A stretch of DNA of 64,000 nt from an uncultured Clostridia bacterium (GTDB lineage Bacteria > Bacillota > Clostridia > Christensenellales > UBA1242). Where the stretch lies: positions 1 to 64,000 of the forward strand of contig CAKVHW010000005.1 of NCBI GenBank assembly GCA_934754495.1, written 5' to 3'. The translations under genes and the position numbers were made by a program. The notes beneath the pieces are model-generated. The model searched no databases. It had not been told where the DNA came from and saw only the letters and a program-made list of their open reading frames with translations. Positions 16,475 to 25,839 of this stretch are shown here, piece by piece. The first letter of the stretch is position 1, and each line of letters opens with the position of its first letter.

Positions 16475-16555
16475 ATGGACTTAAAACAAATTTGTTTACA
16501 ATTATTTTTAATTACTGGCAAGGTAAATTACTATTTGTTGTATAAAAATTTATAG
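16475..16555 (+). CDS. yqzL: YqzL-like mini-protein
   Basis: A 26-residue gene reading MDLKQICLQLFLITGKVNYY then LLYKNL. YqzL-family proteins sit exactly between era and recO in Bacillaceae and have the pattern W/LxLFxxTGxxxxYLLYK, matched here by LFLITG and YYLLYK. A very strong AAGGGGGAG site lies five bases upstream of the ATG. Function unknown. It is somewhat shorter than the Bacillus protein. Confidence 0.72.
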   Translation: MDLKQICLQLFLITGKVNYYLLYKNL

Positions 16556-16565
16556 GATATTTACT

Positions 16566-17285
16566 ATGGACGAATACAAGGTTAATGGTATTGTTTTAGG
16601 TGCCACCGACCATAAAGAAAAAGACATTTTAATAACAATCCTAACTGCCGAACTTGGTAAAATCAAGGCAGTTTTAAAGGGTGCAAAACAACCAAATGCG
16701 AAGTTTAAGGTCGCCGGTCAGCCATTTTGTTTTGCTGAATGGGTGCTTGTAAAACGTGGCGAGTTTTTTGTGGTAACACAAGTTAGTGTGAACGATGCTT
16801 TCTTTGATTTGACCGCCGATTATGATAAATTCTTAACAGCATCGGCAATGATAGAAATTTGCAATTACATGCTAAAGCCAGGTATTGTGAATGAAGACAT
16901 TTTGATTAATTTGTTGCAGGCTTTAAAACTTATTGTGTATGATGATGTAAATAACAACCTTGTTTGCACTAAATTCATGTTGGAAATACTAAAATTATCA
17001 GGCTATGGTCTTAATTTTGACACTTGCGGAGTATGCAATATGCCAATTGCTGGCGATATAGTGCTTTCAGCCTCAACTTACGAGTTTTGCTGTGTGAGTT
17101 GTAGTGGTGGCTACGGCAAGGAAGTAAGAAAAAAAATATATGGTATTTTAAAAATTATTGACTCCACAAATTACGACAAACTTCAAACAATAAAAGAAAA
17201 ACCTGATGTTGTGTTAAGCTCGCTAAATGTTGTAAAATTTGATATTGAAAACATCTTAGGTTTTAGAATAAAATCATTGAATTAA
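16566..17285 (+). CDS. recO: DNA repair protein RecO
   Basis: Recombination mediator that loads RecA with RecR and anneals SSB-coated strands. The N-terminal OB fold includes VNGIVLGATDHKEKD and LGKIKAVLKGAKQP. The zinc site is formed by CGVC and CCVSC (about residues 154-185). It is 239 residues. Start at the ATG eleven bases after yqzL, with TAGGA upstream. Confidence 0.92.
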   Translation: MDEYKVNGIVLGATDHKEKDILITILTAELGKIKAVLKGAKQPNAKFKVAGQPFCFAEWVLVKRGEFFVVTQVSVNDAFFDLTADYDKFLTASAMIEICNYMLKPGIVNEDILINLLQALKLIVYDDVNNNLVCTKFMLEILKLSGYGLNFDTCGVCNMPIAGDIVLSASTYEFCCVSCSGGYGKEVRKKIYGILKIIDSTNYDKLQTIKEKPDVVLSSLNVVKFDIENILGFRIKSLN

Positions 17286-17295
17286 TAAAAAAATT

Positions 17296-17322
17296 AATGG
17301 CACATTGGTGTCATTTTTTTTA
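17296..17322 (+). terminator. terminator of recO
   Basis: Stem AATGGCAC/GTGTCATT (one GU pair), loop ATTG, then eight T. Confidence 0.75.
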
Positions 17323-17357
17323 TGCTTTTGCCTTTAATATTCCCACTAATATGGTAC

Positions 17358-17386
17358 TTGAAATTGTAGTCGCTCTGTGATATAAT
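17358..17386 (+). promoter_or_regulatory. promoter of the anchored metalloprotease-like gene
   Basis: TTGAAA (17358-17363), 17-base spacer, TATAAT (17381-17386). Confidence 0.78.
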
Positions 17387-17413
17387 ATTATAAAGAATAT
17401 GGGGGAAAATTGA

Positions 17414-19174
17414 ATGTCAAAAATTAAAAAAGATGAGATTGTAGTTCATAAAGCATCAAAGGAAAACAGAAATTCATTTATTAAAAGAAGTTTGCCTTTT
17501 ATTGTGAGCTTTGGCATAACGGTGGGCGTTTTGTCTGGTGCATCACAACTTGCTTTTAGAACCTTTGGAAACGACTTGCCTTCTAGTAAAAATGTTGAGC
17601 GTGTTCTTAATGAATATGGCATAAACTCCAATGTTGCAATGAATAATGGGCAAAGTAGATTTGTATTTCCTAGAAGTGGTGTGGTTAAGGTTAATATAAA
17701 AATAAACAACCTTGATGACCACACAAAAGAAATTTTCCAAGAAAGTGTAGACGATATTAATGCTTTGTTGAAAATCATTAACCCTAAATACAAGTTGGAA
17801 CTTAACTACAACCCAGGTTTTTTTGATAAGCTTTACGCTATAAATGTGGAGCAGGGATATCTTAAAGACTCAACATTAGGTACTTGTTCTGCAGGTTTTA
17901 CTTTGTCTACAGTAAACGGCAGTGGAAGATATAGTTCTAATGTCACATTGGACTTGGTTAAAATGAAATATGACTCACCAACTCCAGATGCTACTTTAAA
18001 GTCTACTTTTATTCACGAAGTTGCTGGTCACGGCATTTTTGGCTTGGGTGACGCATATCTAATAGACGGCTTTACGGCAGATACAGTTATGCAAAGCGAA
18101 ACAGGTGTAGAAGGCCCAGGGTTTTATCCACTAGACATAAAAACAGCCATCGCAAAAATGGTAAAAAAAGCGGACGGCAAAAAAATGGAAGATGCGGTTG
18201 AAAAATATTATAATTCAACCGAATATTACATTAAAAAGCTTGATGACGCAAAATATTTTAAAGAAAATGTATATAATTATGCTAGAAAAAGTGCATATAT
18301 GGGACACGACGAATTTGACCCATCCAAAATGGAATTTTCAAATTTCAACAATGTGTATTCTAGGGTTTATTACAATGAATATATGCTGATCAATAGTGCA
18401 ACATCCAACAACCAGCTTGAGTATTTGTATAGTTTCAATGATGATAATGTTGAATTGAATACTTTGAATATTGGCGGTTGTCAGGCAATAACAAAAGCCT
18501 CTTACAATAATGGCATTATGGATTTAGATGGCCTAACTTATTCAACATCGCAAGATACATATTATTTAAAGTACAACGACGAAATTTTTAGAGCCCGCAT
18601 AGAAGAACAAAAAAGCGGTGAAAGAAAAATCGAGTTTTATACCTGTGGTAAAACAATTTCAAAAGAAGAATACGACACAAGAATGTCAAATTATTTAAGG
18701 GTAGTTAATCAGTACGGTATTCAAAAAATGAAAGGAACAAATGCATTCGAGAGCAACACCGACTTACTAAATGTATACGATGATATTGCAAAATATTATG
18801 TGCTTGCTGGGACAAAACAAACCAAACTACCAGAACTTGTTGGCTTGACATTTGGCAATGGTAACAAGGTTGAAAGAACAAATCAATATGAAATAATTTT
18901 TGGCGATTATGGAATGAGTGATAGGGCACGCCTAAAGTATGTGAAAGATATTGGAAATGGCTATTTTAGAGATTCTGTTCCTACAAAATATGTGCTTCAC
19001 AATGATATGGCAATTCTTTACACTGGTGACTGTGTGTTGAACACCGATAAAGGATTATACTGTTTCAACTTGGAATATGATTCACTAAATGGTGGATTTA
19101 AACCTGGAAACCATAGCGGTTATGTGGATAAGTCAACAATAAAATATCAACCAATGGAAGAAAAAATAAATTAA
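17414..19174 (+). CDS. membrane-anchored putative zinc metalloprotease (HExxxH)
   Basis: A 586-residue protein with a cytosolic basic N-terminus, one transmembrane helix at about 26-48 and a large extracytoplasmic part; no cleavage site is clear. The zinc-site candidate is FIHEVAGHGIFGLGDAY, with H201, E202, H206 and D213. The two histidines are five residues apart (HExxxH), not four. The flanking GLGDAY resembles the tail of M64-type peptidases (GxLADEY), and HExxxH itself is used by M49 dipeptidyl peptidase III. The C-terminal half (about 300-580) is not recognised. It is monocistronic, with its own promoter and terminator. Protease activity is inference. Confidence 0.6.
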   Translation: MSKIKKDEIVVHKASKENRNSFIKRSLPFIVSFGITVGVLSGASQLAFRTFGNDLPSSKNVERVLNEYGINSNVAMNNGQSRFVFPRSGVVKVNIKINNLDDHTKEIFQESVDDINALLKIINPKYKLELNYNPGFFDKLYAINVEQGYLKDSTLGTCSAGFTLSTVNGSGRYSSNVTLDLVKMKYDSPTPDATLKSTFIHEVAGHGIFGLGDAYLIDGFTADTVMQSETGVEGPGFYPLDIKTAIAKMVKKADGKKMEDAVEKYYNSTEYYIKKLDDAKYFKENVYNYARKSAYMGHDEFDPSKMEFSNFNNVYSRVYYNEYMLINSATSNNQLEYLYSFNDDNVELNTLNIGGCQAITKASYNNGIMDLDGLTYSTSQDTYYLKYNDEIFRARIEEQKSGERKIEFYTCGKTISKEEYDTRMSNYLRVVNQYGIQKMKGTNAFESNTDLLNVYDDIAKYYVLAGTKQTKLPELVGLTFGNGNKVERTNQYEIIFGDYGMSDRARLKYVKDIGNGYFRDSVPTKYVLHNDMAILYTGDCVLNTDKGLYCFNLEYDSLNGGFKPGNHSGYVDKSTIKYQPMEEKIN

Positions 19175-19180
19175 TATAAA

Positions 19181-19207
19181 AGCACCTAATTGGGGGTGCT
19201 TTTTTTG
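19181..19207 (+). terminator. terminator of the metalloprotease-like gene
   Basis: Stem AGCACC/GGTGCT then seven T, just after the stop at 19174. Confidence 0.8.
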
Positions 19208-19435
19208 TTGTTTAATTAATTATTATTAAAAAATATTCTTTACTTTTTTATTGACTATGAAAGAAGGTTTTTGCAATTTTAGTAGTAAAATAAATTGAGT
19301 AAAAAGAGAATGTTAATTGAAAAAATCATTTTAAAAATTATATAAAACATATGTTTGGTTTTGGGATAAAAACTGCAAAAAATGAATTAATTTAGCCAAT
19401 TTTTTAAAGTTTTTAAATATATTTGTTAATTTTAT
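19208..19435. other. AT-rich gap upstream of ppdK, nothing recognised
   Basis: Very AT-rich sequence with no frame that has a ribosome site and no strong dyad. It may only separate the upstream terminator from the ppdK promoter. Confidence 0.5.
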
Positions 19436-19464
19436 TTGCTAAAAGGTTTTAAAATAATTATAAT
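19436..19464 (+). promoter_or_regulatory. ppdK promoter
   Basis: TTGCTA (19436-19441), 17-base spacer, TATAAT (19459-19464). The predicted transcript start near 19471 excludes the upstream ATG at 19465 as the translation start. Confidence 0.75.
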
Positions 19465-19497
19465 ATGTACGATTCCAAAAACAAAAGAGGTGTTTTA

Positions 19498-22122
19498 ATG
19501 GCAAAAAAATATGTTTACTTATTTAAAGAAGGCAATGCTTCAATGAGAAATTTGCTAGGTGGCAAGGGTGCCAACTTGGCAGAAATGACATCATTAGGTA
19601 TGCCTGTACCACAAGGCTTCACAATCACAACTGAAGCTTGTAACAAGTATTATGAAGATGGAGAAAAAATTAATCAAGATATTTTAGACCAAGTTGCTAA
19701 AGCTCTTGAAAAAACTGAAAAAATCACCGGCAAAAAACTTGGTGACGAAACAAACCCATTACTAGTTTCTGTTAGATCGGGTGCAAGAGCTAGTATGCCT
19801 GGTATGATGGATACAATCCTAAACCTTGGTATCAACGATAAAGTTGTTGAAACATTAGCAAAACTTACAGATAATAAGAGATTTGCTTATGATAGTTATC
19901 GTAGATTCATTATGATGTTTAGTGATGTTGCTATGGGCGTAGATCGTTTGCTTTTCGAAGAAGAAATGGACAAACTTAAAAAAGCAAAAGGTGTAACAAA
20001 AGATACAGATCTTGATGCAGAAGATATGGTAAAACTTGTAGCAGAATTCAAGAAAGTTTACAAGAAAGAAATGAAAGCAGACTTCCCACAAGATCCTAAG
20101 GTTCAACTTCAAGAAGCAATTAAGGCTGTATTTAGAAGTTGGAACAACGAAAGAGCAATTTTCTATCGTAAAATGAACGATATTCCTGCAAGTTGGGGCA
20201 CAGCTGTTAACGTTCAATCAATGGTATTTGGTAACATGGGCGAAACAAGCGGAACAGGTGTTGCATTTACTCGTAACCCAGCTACTGGTGAAAATCAAGT
20301 ATTTGGTGAATACCTTATGAATGCACAAGGTGAAGACGTTGTTGCTGGTATTCGTACACCAAATCCTATTAGTCACTTAAAAGAACAAAACCCTGCAGTA
20401 TTCGAACAATTTATGAATATTTGCCACAAACTTGAAAGAAGTTATAAAGATATGCAAGATATGGAATTTACTATTGAAAATGGTAAACTTTATATGCTTC
20501 AAACTCGTAACGGCAAACGTACTGCAACAGCCGCTTTAAGAATTGCTATTGATATGGTTAATGAAAAATTAATCACTAAAAAAGAAGCATTGCTTAAAAT
20601 TGACCCTAAGACATTGGATACACTTTTACACCCAATGTTTGTTCCAGCCGAACTTAAAAAGGCTAAATCAATTTCTAGCGGTCTTCCAGCAAGCCCAGGA
20701 GCAGCAAGTGGTGTAGTTGCACTAGACAAACAAACTGCTATGAAATTTGCTGATAAAAAAGTTAAATGTGTTCTTGTTAGAAACGAAACAAGCCCAGAAG
20801 ATATTGAAGGTATGGCAGTAGCAGAAGGCGTACTTACCGCTACTGGTGGTATGACATCTCACGCAGCCGTTGTTGCTCGTGGTATGGGTACAACATGTGT
20901 TGCTGGTTGTCAAGGTCTTTCTGTTAATATGGAAAAACGTACAATCACAATCAATGGCAAAACAATTAAAGAAGGCGAACCAATCTCTGTAGACGGTTCT
21001 ACTGGTTTGGTTTACGATGTTCTTGTTCCTACTGAAGAAGCAAAAATTACTGGCGACTTTGCTACAATTATGCAATGGAGCGAAGAATTTGCAAACCTTA
21101 AAGTTAAAGCAAATGCTGATACCGAACGTGATACAAAACGTGCCGTTGAACTTGGTGCGGTTGGTATTGGTCTAACTAGAACAGAGCATATGTTCTTTGA
21201 AAAAGACCGTATTAAGGCAGTAAGAGAAATGATTCTTTCTACAACTAAAGAAGGTAGAGCTAAAGCACTTAATAAAATGCTTCCTTATCAAAAAGAAGAC
21301 TTTATTGCAATCTTTAAGGCTCTTAATGGCAGAACATGTACTATTAGATACATGGATCCACCTCTACATGAATTCCTACCTAAAAAGGAAGAAGATATTA
21401 GAGAATTAGCAAAAGAAACAGGCAAAACTTACGAAGAAGTTATGCAAGTTATTGAATCACTTCACGAGTTTAACCCTATGATGGGATTCCGTGGTTGCCG
21501 TCTTGGTATTGTTATGGAAGACCTTACAGAAATGCAAACAAGAGCAATTATTGAAGCCGCTGTTGAAGTTATGACTAAGAATAAAATTGACGTTCATCCA
21601 GAACTTATGGTACCACTTGTTGGTGATGTTAAAGAACTTGTATATGTTAAAAACATCATTAATAGAGTAGCAAAAGAAGTTATGGAAAAAGCAAACGTTA
21701 CTGTTCCTTATTCAGTTGGTACTATGATTGAAGTTCCACGTGCCGCTATTATGGCAGAAGAAATTGCTAAAGAAGCAGACTTCTTCTCATTTGGTACAAA
21801 CGACCTTACTCAAATGACATTCGGTTTCAGCCGTGATGATGCTGGTAAATTCTTAAATCCATATTACGAAAAACACATTTTGGAACGTGACCCATTCGTT
21901 ACTATTGACGAACAAGGTGTTGGTTTCTTAATGGAAAGAAGTGTAAAACTTGGACGTAAAGTTAAAAAGAATATGATGTGCGGTATTTGTGGTGAACAAG
22001 GTGGCGACCCAACAAGTGTTAAGTTTGCCGATAAGATTGGTATGACTTATGTAAGTTGTAGCCCATATAGAGTTCCTATTGCAAAACTTGCAGCAGCACA
22101 AGCAGCAATCACAAGAAAATAA
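19498..22122 (+). CDS. ppdK: pyruvate, phosphate dikinase
   Basis: Interconverts pyruvate, ATP and phosphate with PEP, AMP and pyrophosphate; in anaerobes it often runs glycolytically to save energy. Domains in order: N-terminal ATP-grasp nucleotide domain (LLGGKGANLAEM), central phosphohistidine domain with catalytic His in GGMTSHAAVVARGMG, and C-terminal PEP-binding barrel ending with MMCGICGEQGGDP. At 874 residues it is full length. I chose ATG 19498, preceded by AAAGAGGTG, because the ATG at 19465 lies at the predicted transcription start. The codon and ribosome-site quality suggest high expression. Confidence 0.97.
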   Translation: MAKKYVYLFKEGNASMRNLLGGKGANLAEMTSLGMPVPQGFTITTEACNKYYEDGEKINQDILDQVAKALEKTEKITGKKLGDETNPLLVSVRSGARASMPGMMDTILNLGINDKVVETLAKLTDNKRFAYDSYRRFIMMFSDVAMGVDRLLFEEEMDKLKKAKGVTKDTDLDAEDMVKLVAEFKKVYKKEMKADFPQDPKVQLQEAIKAVFRSWNNERAIFYRKMNDIPASWGTAVNVQSMVFGNMGETSGTGVAFTRNPATGENQVFGEYLMNAQGEDVVAGIRTPNPISHLKEQNPAVFEQFMNICHKLERSYKDMQDMEFTIENGKLYMLQTRNGKRTATAALRIAIDMVNEKLITKKEALLKIDPKTLDTLLHPMFVPAELKKAKSISSGLPASPGAASGVVALDKQTAMKFADKKVKCVLVRNETSPEDIEGMAVAEGVLTATGGMTSHAAVVARGMGTTCVAGCQGLSVNMEKRTITINGKTIKEGEPISVDGSTGLVYDVLVPTEEAKITGDFATIMQWSEEFANLKVKANADTERDTKRAVELGAVGIGLTRTEHMFFEKDRIKAVREMILSTTKEGRAKALNKMLPYQKEDFIAIFKALNGRTCTIRYMDPPLHEFLPKKEEDIRELAKETGKTYEEVMQVIESLHEFNPMMGFRGCRLGIVMEDLTEMQTRAIIEAAVEVMTKNKIDVHPELMVPLVGDVKELVYVKNIINRVAKEVMEKANVTVPYSVGTMIEVPRAAIMAEEIAKEADFFSFGTNDLTQMTFGFSRDDAGKFLNPYYEKHILERDPFVTIDEQGVGFLMERSVKLGRKVKKNMMCGICGEQGGDPTSVKFADKIGMTYVSCSPYRVPIAKLAAAQAAITRK

Positions 22123-22131
22123 CATTAAAAC

Positions 22132-22162
22132 AAAAAACTGGGATTGTCTCCCAGTTTTTTTT
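22132..22162 (+). terminator. ppdK terminator
   Basis: Perfect stem ACTGGGA/TCCCAGT extended by A-T pairs, then eight T. Confidence 0.88.
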
Positions 22163-22309
22163 GTCCTTTAAATAATGTTTGTTGTTATTATAAATAAGTA
22201 TATATATGTAAAAATAAAAAAATTATTATCATTTTTTAAAAAAAATAAAGGAAAACAAAAAATCGTTTTGTATTTATTAGTTAGAGAAATTGTTTTACAG
22301 GGAGATAAA

Positions 22310-24073
22310 ATGGAGTCGGGATTTTCACAAGAGTGGATTGAAAAACTTAAAGCCAACAACGACATTGTAACTACTATTTCTAAATACATAACACTTCAAA
22401 GAAAGGGTAGAACCTATTGGGCTTGTTGTCCTTTCCACTACGAAAAAACACCATCTTTTGCTGTTAATGAGTACGAGCAGTACTATCATTGTTTTGGTTG
22501 TGGTGCGAGTGGCGATGTAATTAAATTTGTAGAAAAGTATGAGAATGTTGATTTTTTTGATGCGTGTAAAACACTTGCCGAAAGTGCTGGAATGGAACTT
22601 CCAGAATACACCGCCGATAGTGGTATAGCAGAAAAGAAAAAGAAAATTGATAGAATATATAGCCTTCTTCGTGATACGGCAAGATACTACTTTGACAATC
22701 TTAGAAAGCCAGAAGGAAAAGTTGCATTAGACTATCTTACAAAACGTAATGTTGGAAGTGATATAATAACGGCTTTTGGGCTTGGTTATAGCCTTGGCTG
22801 GAATGAAGTAATTACATATCTATCAGGGCTGGGCTATACTGCTCAAGAAATGATTGATGCTGGTGTTGCTGAGAAAAATTCACAAGGTGCACTATATGAT
22901 TGTTATGCTAAAAGGCTTATTTTCCCATTGATTAATACATATGGAAATGTAATAGGCTTTAGTGCAAGAATACTTGAAAAGGCGGATTTTGCAAAGTATA
23001 GAAATACTTCTCAAACGCTTGTTTTTGATAAGAGTAAGTGTTTGTATGGCATCAACATTGTTAAAAAGAGTAAGCAGGCTGAAAAACTTAATGAGATAAT
23101 CATTGTTGAAGGGCAGATGGACTTAATAGCATTATATAAAAGCGGAATAAGAAATGCTGTGGCAACAATGGGAACTGCATTAACAGGCATTCATGCTAAA
23201 GAATTAAAACGTTTTTGTGATAAAGTTGTGCTTTGTTTTGACGGTGATGGGGCAGGAATTAAAGCGACACTCCGCAGTATTGAGATACTTGTTAAAGAAG
23301 GTTTGCAGGTATTTGTAATGACAATTCCTAATGGACAAGACCCAGATGAATATGTTAATCAGTATGGCAAAGATGCATTTTACGAACTTGCGCACGGGGC
23401 AAAATATTGGGTTGAGTACTTAATAAGAAAATATGCAAGTGACTATGATTTAAATAAACCAGAAGAAAAGAAAATGTTTGTGTCGAATGCACTTAATGTT
23501 GTTAAAAAACTTGAAACAGAAAGCGAACAAGATATTTATTTAAACCTCGTGTCCGAACTTAGTGGTATTGTAAAATCTATTTTAAGGGCAGATCTTAACA
23601 ACAACACTACTGAAGAAGTGATTGAAGTAAAAAAGCCTGAAGAAAAGGTTGAACTAAGGGAAAATGCATATGTTAAAGCAGTTAAGTTTGTATTAAAAGC
23701 ATTGCTTGAGAAAAAAGAATATGCAAAACTTGATGAAAATATTAAAGAAAACCTATTAAATAATGATTATTTAAAAGTTTATGAATACATAGAAAATTGC
23801 GTGAAAGAAAATAAAAAACCAATCATTAGTGCAATATATACTAATTTTGATGTTGAAAATAATAGTGATTTATCGGATTTAATTTCTTTTGAAATTTTAG
23901 AAAGTGATGACAACGAACGTTACTACCATGATTGTGTCAAAACATTCGTTAATATTGGCTTAAAACAGCGACAAATTGACATTATAGGTAAACTTCGTGC
24001 CACAAACGATATGGAAGAAAGAAAAAATCTTACAAAACAATTAAACGAAATAACTTTAAAGTTAAAGAAATAA
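22310..24073 (+). CDS. dnaG: DNA primase
   Basis: Synthesises RNA primers at the replication fork. The N-terminal zinc finger has C40, H43, C61 and C64 (CPFH and CFGC). The TOPRIM core contains IIIVEGQMDLIALY and LCFDGDGAG. A C-terminal DnaB-interacting helical region follows. I chose ATG 22310, eight bases after an AGGGAG site, giving 587 residues; upstream in-frame starts back to 22175 add a Lys-rich tail not seen in the family. It heads the classical dnaG-rpoD (macromolecular synthesis) pair with 10 bases between genes. Confidence 0.96.
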   Translation: MESGFSQEWIEKLKANNDIVTTISKYITLQRKGRTYWACCPFHYEKTPSFAVNEYEQYYHCFGCGASGDVIKFVEKYENVDFFDACKTLAESAGMELPEYTADSGIAEKKKKIDRIYSLLRDTARYYFDNLRKPEGKVALDYLTKRNVGSDIITAFGLGYSLGWNEVITYLSGLGYTAQEMIDAGVAEKNSQGALYDCYAKRLIFPLINTYGNVIGFSARILEKADFAKYRNTSQTLVFDKSKCLYGINIVKKSKQAEKLNEIIIVEGQMDLIALYKSGIRNAVATMGTALTGIHAKELKRFCDKVVLCFDGDGAGIKATLRSIEILVKEGLQVFVMTIPNGQDPDEYVNQYGKDAFYELAHGAKYWVEYLIRKYASDYDLNKPEEKKMFVSNALNVVKKLETESEQDIYLNLVSELSGIVKSILRADLNNNTTEEVIEVKKPEEKVELRENAYVKAVKFVLKALLEKKEYAKLDENIKENLLNNDYLKVYEYIENCVKENKKPIISAIYTNFDVENNSDLSDLISFEILESDDNERYYHDCVKTFVNIGLKQRQIDIIGKLRATNDMEERKNLTKQLNEITLKLKK

Positions 24074-24083
24074 AGGGGAGCTT

Positions 24084-25142
24084 ATGGAAGAAAAATTGCA
24101 AAAAGAAGTGCAAGCATTAATAAAAAGTGCTAAAAAACAAGGTAGTATTACCGAAGAAGAAATTGGAACAAAACTTATTGAATTTGATTTATCTAGCGAT
24201 GATATGAAAGATATTATTGATTGTTTTCAAAAAGAAGGTATAACTGTTGAAAGCCTAGACGAAGAAATTATTAAAGACGAAGATTTAAAAGACATTATTT
24301 CTAGTGTTAAAGTTGATGACCCAGTTAAGATGTATTTAAAAGACATTGGGTCAGTCAAACTTCTTACAAGTGAACAAGAAGTTGAACTTGCAAAACGTAT
24401 TCTAGAAGGCGATGCTCAAGCCAAAGCCGAACTATGCGAACGCAACTTAAAACTTGTTGTTAGTATTGCAAAAAAGTATGTAAACCGTAGCAGTATGCAA
24501 TTTTTGGATTTGATTCAAGAAGGAAACCTTGGACTGCTTAAAGCAGTAGAAAAGTTTGACTTTACTAAAGGTTTTAGATTTTCAACATATGCTACTTGGT
24601 GGATTAGACAAGCCATTACTCGTGCTATTGCCGATCAAGCAAGAATTATTAGAATTCCAGTTCATATGGTAGAAACAATTCACAAACTTTCTCGTGTGTC
24701 AAAACAACTTACTCAAGAATTAGGGCGTGATCCATCTAATGCAGAGATTGCTGAGAGAATGGGTATTACCGAACAACGTGTAAATGAAATTCAAAAAATT
24801 GCCCTTGACCCAATTTCATTAGAAAGTCCAGTTGGTGAAGAAGATGAAAGTAAAATCAGCGACTTCGTTGAAGATGAAAGTATGAAATCGCCAACAGATA
24901 GTGCAGCGCAAGATATTTTAAAATCACAACTTATGGCTGTAATCGAAACACTTACACCACGTGAACAAAAGGTTATTAGGCTTCGTTATGGTCTTGATGA
25001 TAATCACCCACGTACTTTGGAAGAAGTTGGTAAAGAGTTTAATGTAACTCGTGAAAGAATTCGTCAAATTGAAGCTAAGGCTTTAAGAAAACTAAGAAAT
25101 CCAAATCGTAGTAAAAAGTTGCAGGATTTTAATGACGACTAA
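24084..25142 (+). CDS. rpoD: primary sigma factor RpoD (SigA)
   Basis: Housekeeping sigma-70 factor. Region 1.2 begins DPVKMYLKDIGSVKLLT; region 2 has the RpoC-binding and -10 recognition block FSTYATWWIRQAITRAI; region 4.2 has TLEEVGKEFNVTRERIRQIE, which binds the -35 box. It is 352 residues, with a short acidic region 1.1 as in other Firmicutes. It overlaps trmK by 11 bases. The consensus promoters found across the window fit this factor. Confidence 0.97.
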   Translation: MEEKLQKEVQALIKSAKKQGSITEEEIGTKLIEFDLSSDDMKDIIDCFQKEGITVESLDEEIIKDEDLKDIISSVKVDDPVKMYLKDIGSVKLLTSEQEVELAKRILEGDAQAKAELCERNLKLVVSIAKKYVNRSSMQFLDLIQEGNLGLLKAVEKFDFTKGFRFSTYATWWIRQAITRAIADQARIIRIPVHMVETIHKLSRVSKQLTQELGRDPSNAEIAERMGITEQRVNEIQKIALDPISLESPVGEEDESKISDFVEDESMKSPTDSAAQDILKSQLMAVIETLTPREQKVIRLRYGLDDNHPRTLEEVGKEFNVTRERIRQIEAKALRKLRNPNRSKKLQDFNDD

Positions 25143-25839
25143 TCTTGAAACCTTGTCACCACGACTAAGAAAGGTTAAGTATTTAATAAGTGAAAGGCGA
25201 GTTGCCGATATTGGCTGTGACCACGGCAAACTTGTGTATGATTTGTTTTTAAATGACATGATAGATTATGCTTTTGTTAGTGACATTAGTGAGCCAAGTT
25301 TAAGTAAGGCGGTAAAACTATTGTCAAGTAAGGGCTATAATTTTGATTATGCTGTGGCAGATGGGTTAGGTGGCATAAAGCCAGAATACGATATAAAACA
25401 AGCAGTTATTGCGGGTATGGGTGGACTAGAAATTATCAATATTCTTTCAGTCAACAATACTAATTTAAAAAAGTTTGTTTTACAGCCACAAAACAACGAA
25501 TTGAAGCTGAAAAAGTACTTAATTAAAAATGGTTATCAAATTTTAACCGATACTATTGTAAGAGAACGTCATATGTTCTATAATATAATGGCGGTTGAAA
25601 AAACTGATAAAATACAAAAATTAAGCGAATTTGAGTTGCGTTTTGGTGAAAGTAATTTTGCAGGTAATATGGATTTTTTAGAATATCTAAATTACCTAAA
25701 TGTAAAATATACGGCAATGTTAAAAACAATGCCAACTTTAAAAAAACTTAAAGTGAAAAAAGAATTAAATTATGTTAAAAAAGCCTACAAAAAATGGGGG
25801 AAAATATATGAAACAAATGTTGCAATATCAAAAAATTGA
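25132..25839 (+). CDS. trmK: tRNA (adenine22-N1)-methyltransferase TrmK
   Basis: SAM-dependent methyltransferase for m1A22 in tRNA (YqfN family). Visible motifs are LSPRLRKVKYLI, the SAM site VADIGCDHGKLVYDL, and AVIAGMGGLEII. The 235-residue length fits. It follows rpoD, the order in Bacillus, and overlaps the zinc-ribbon gene by 32 bases. Confidence 0.93.
   Translation: MTTNLETLSPRLRKVKYLISERRVADIGCDHGKLVYDLFLNDMIDYAFVSDISEPSLSKAVKLLSSKGYNFDYAVADGLGGIKPEYDIKQAVIAGMGGLEIINILSVNNTNLKKFVLQPQNNELKLKKYLIKNGYQILTDTIVRERHMFYNIMAVEKTDKIQKLSEFELRFGESNFAGNMDFLEYLNYLNVKYTAMLKTMPTLKKLKVKKELNYVKKAYKKWGKIYETNVAISKN

Noticed and set aside
19349..19395. Short frame starting ATGTTTGGTTTT in the gap before ppdK
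   Set aside because: Only 14 codons and no ribosome site.
19465..19497. Upstream ATG start of ppdK
   Set aside because: It lies at the predicted transcription start; ATG 19498 has AAAGAGGTG and matches the family N-terminus.
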